From positions 1 to 7,614 of the forward strand of contig JAUYGP010000042.1 in the NCBI GenBank assembly GCA_030690515.1: a DNA stretch of 7,614 nt, written 5' to 3'. How positions within the stretch are numbered: the stretch's first letter is position 1; the number at the start of each line of letters is the position of its first letter. The DNA comes from Giesbergeria sp. GTDB lineage: Bacteria; Pseudomonadota; Gammaproteobacteria; Burkholderiales; Burkholderiaceae_C. The notes below the pieces were generated by a model. That model saw nothing but the letters and a program-made list of their open reading frames with translations, made no database searches and was not told the DNA's origin. Both the position numbers and the translations under genes were made by a program. Below are positions 6,480-7,614 of the stretch, in pieces.

Positions 6480-7006
6480 ACGGTTTGCATCCAAGCTTCG
6501 TTCAAGTCCCAAAACGAGCGGCCTGCGGGCTTGCCGCGCAGCGCCACCGATGTATCTGCATAGGCCGGGTCTGACGTCAGGGTGATTTCGTGCAATTGCA
6601 CTTCCAGCAACTCACGCACAGACTGCGCACCGCGCTGCTCCCAGCGGTCGCCGCCTTCTGGCACACGAAACCCAAACGATGCGCCGGAAACATCGCCACG
6701 CTGCACCAGGATGGCAAGGTCACGGCCATGGCTGGTGTCAGGTAGTTGCAGCTCGAAAGCCAGCCCCTGCGCGTCCTCTCGCAGTTGCAGCGTGCCGCCT
6801 CGGGTGGTGCCCAAAAGTGCATGGGCGTCGTGGTGGTACAGGGCGCGAATGTTGGAACCCGTCGCAAGCGATTTTGCGAAAGCACCAGGGCGGATCACTT
6901 CGGAGAAGCTGCCCAGGTTGGCTTCGGAATTGAACACGGCGGCGTAGCCGGTCAGCGTTTTGTTTCCGGTAGCGCGTAGCGTGCCGTGTCCGCGTAGTTC
7001 CAACAT
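6476..7006 (-). CDS. HK97-family prohead protease
   Basis: The serine protease (peptidase family S78 type) packed inside the procapsid, where it removes the capsid protein's scaffold-like N-terminus before DNA packaging. In the 176 residues the fold signature is clear: GYAAVFNSEANLGSFSEVIRPGAF over 20-43, the likely catalytic histidine in ALYHHD (55-60), the likely catalytic serine in VSGASFGF (106-113), and an acidic ITLTSDPAY segment (141-149) preceded by E140. Length is typical of the shorter members, and the protease is separate from the capsid protein. The start at 7006 has a perfect AGGAGG site 8 nt upstream. The gene lies downstream of the capsid gene, the reverse of the usual protease-then-capsid order. 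Confidence 0.92.
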   Translation of the reverse strand: MLELRGHGTLRATGNKTLTGYAAVFNSEANLGSFSEVIRPGAFAKSLATGSNIRALYHHDAHALLGTTRGGTLQLREDAQGLAFELQLPDTSHGRDLAILVQRGDVSGASFGFRVPEGGDRWEQRGAQSVRELLEVQLHEITLTSDPAYADTSVALRGKPAGRSFWDLNEAWMQTV

Positions 7007-7014
7007 ATCGCAAC

Positions 7015-7020
7015 CCTCCT
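7015..7020 (-). promoter_or_regulatory. Ribosome binding site of the prohead protease
   Basis: A full-consensus AGGAGG on the minus strand, 8 nt before the protease ATG and touching the capsid stop codon (TAA, 7022-7020). The protease can therefore be translated independently after the highly expressed capsid gene. Confidence 0.75.
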
Positions 7021-7614
7021 TAGACGGCCATGTCTTCGGCCAGAACGAACGCTTTCGGGTGGCGCACGATCATGTCCATGGTCGCCATGATTCGGAGCTG
7101 AATCGCGCCCTTCTCGAAGTAGCCAGCGGCCCATGGATTTGCGACGATCTCGGAGCTGCCCCACTCACCAATCACCAGTTGGCTGAAGTCGCCAGCCAAC
7201 ACGCGGTACTTATCCGGGGTGCCGGTTTTCTTGTCGAGTTGGTTGGTGACGGTCACGGGCAGGTCTGCCATCCGTCCGTTTTGCATCAGGTACTCACTGC
7301 CGACAGTGGCGTCCTTCAATGTGGTTTGCAGTTTCGTCGCGGCCTTGCCGTGCGTGATGATGGCGTTCGGGGTGATGTTTTCGAGGGAGAACTTTTCCAT
7401 CATCGCCACCAGTGCCGCCCAGGTCAGGGTGGACAGCGTGCCGCTCTGAATGCCTACGGTGTTCAAGATGCCCACCGGTTCATCATTGGCCGATGCACCG
7501 TGCAACATGGCGCGATCCACAGCAAGGCCGACGACGTTCACCATGTCGGAGCGCAGCAGTTGTTCAATGCTTGGATTTGCCTGTTGCAGAAGTTGGCGGG
7601 AGACTGACGACAGC
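7020..7614 (-). CDS. Major capsid protein, HK97 fold (partial, N-terminus beyond the window)
   Basis: The reading frame is open to the right edge of the window, so only the C-terminal 197 residues are seen. The first full codons translate to LSSVSRQLLQQANPSIEQLL, in frame with the ATG at 7544, which is therefore internal. Family landmarks include SRQLLQQANPSIEQLL, then AVDRAMLHG, the loop NDEPVGILNTVGI, a central WAALVAMMEKF helix, NGRMADLPVTVTN, and a C-terminus with GYFEKGAIQLRIMATMD and HPKAFVLAEDMAV. These are typical of HK97-type capsid proteins, which assemble as pentamers and hexamers. Whether an N-terminal delta domain is present, and the total length, cannot be told. It is the first head gene visible in the operon, and its promoter lies outside the window. 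Confidence 0.93.
   Translation of the reverse strand, partial: LSSVSRQLLQQANPSIEQLLRSDMVNVVGLAVDRAMLHGASANDEPVGILNTVGIQSGTLSTLTWAALVAMMEKFSLENITPNAIITHGKAATKLQTTLKDATVGSEYLMQNGRMADLPVTVTNQLDKKTGTPDKYRVLAGDFSQLVIGEWGSSEIVANPWAAGYFEKGAIQLRIMATMDMIVRHPKAFVLAEDMAV

Noticed and set aside
7020..7544. Taking the ATG at 7544 as the start of the capsid protein
   Set aside because: The same frame continues without a stop to the window edge and encodes typical capsid sequence (SRQLLQQANPSIEQLL) upstream of it, so this ATG is internal and the gene is cut by the window.
6960..7607. A 215-codon plus-strand frame over the capsid gene
   Set aside because: The minus-strand frame encodes clear HK97 capsid sequence through the window edge, so the plus-strand frame is a mirror-frame artefact.

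Overview
The window joins an ordinary bacterial metabolic gene to one end of a phage-derived island. GC-rich coding sequence and a FadD-like acyl-CoA ligase with a strong Shine-Dalgarno site suggest a proteobacterium. A small AT-rich palindrome after that gene resembles intergenic palindromes I associate with Comamonadaceae (Burkholderiales). That placement is inference and should be treated as moderate at best.

Layout. Positions 98-1783 (+) hold an apparently complete AMP-forming acyl-CoA synthetase. Positions 1784-1865 are a short AT-rich junction with a palindrome, a tandem 11-bp repeat and a larger dyad. It is the most likely place for the island's attachment site. From 1866 to the right edge everything is on the minus strand and is an HK97-type head and DNA-packaging module. 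In order of transcription (right to left) it runs: major capsid protein (cut by the window edge), prohead protease, portal, HNH endonuclease, small terminase (P27-like), large terminase, gp6-like head-tail connector, head-tail adaptor. Four junctions are tightly coupled: ATGA overlaps at protease/portal, HNH/TerS and connector/adaptor, and a 2-nt gap at portal/HNH. The large terminase alone is flanked by two noncoding gaps (143 and 163 bp), both rich in dyads or direct repeats.

How the genes work together. Capsid protein and protease would build and mature a procapsid around the portal. HNH, TerS and TerL would recognise, cut and pump DNA. Connector and adaptor would close the head and present a tail-docking surface. 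No tail, tape-measure, baseplate or lysis gene follows the adaptor, which ends about 80 bp from the host gene.

A head-only set with a non-canonical order (capsid first, terminases late) at the end of an element is what is expected of a capsid-forming phage satellite (cf-PICI type), which makes its own heads and borrows a helper phage's tails. The alternatives are a truncated or rearranged prophage, or tail genes to the right of the window. The right flank would decide.
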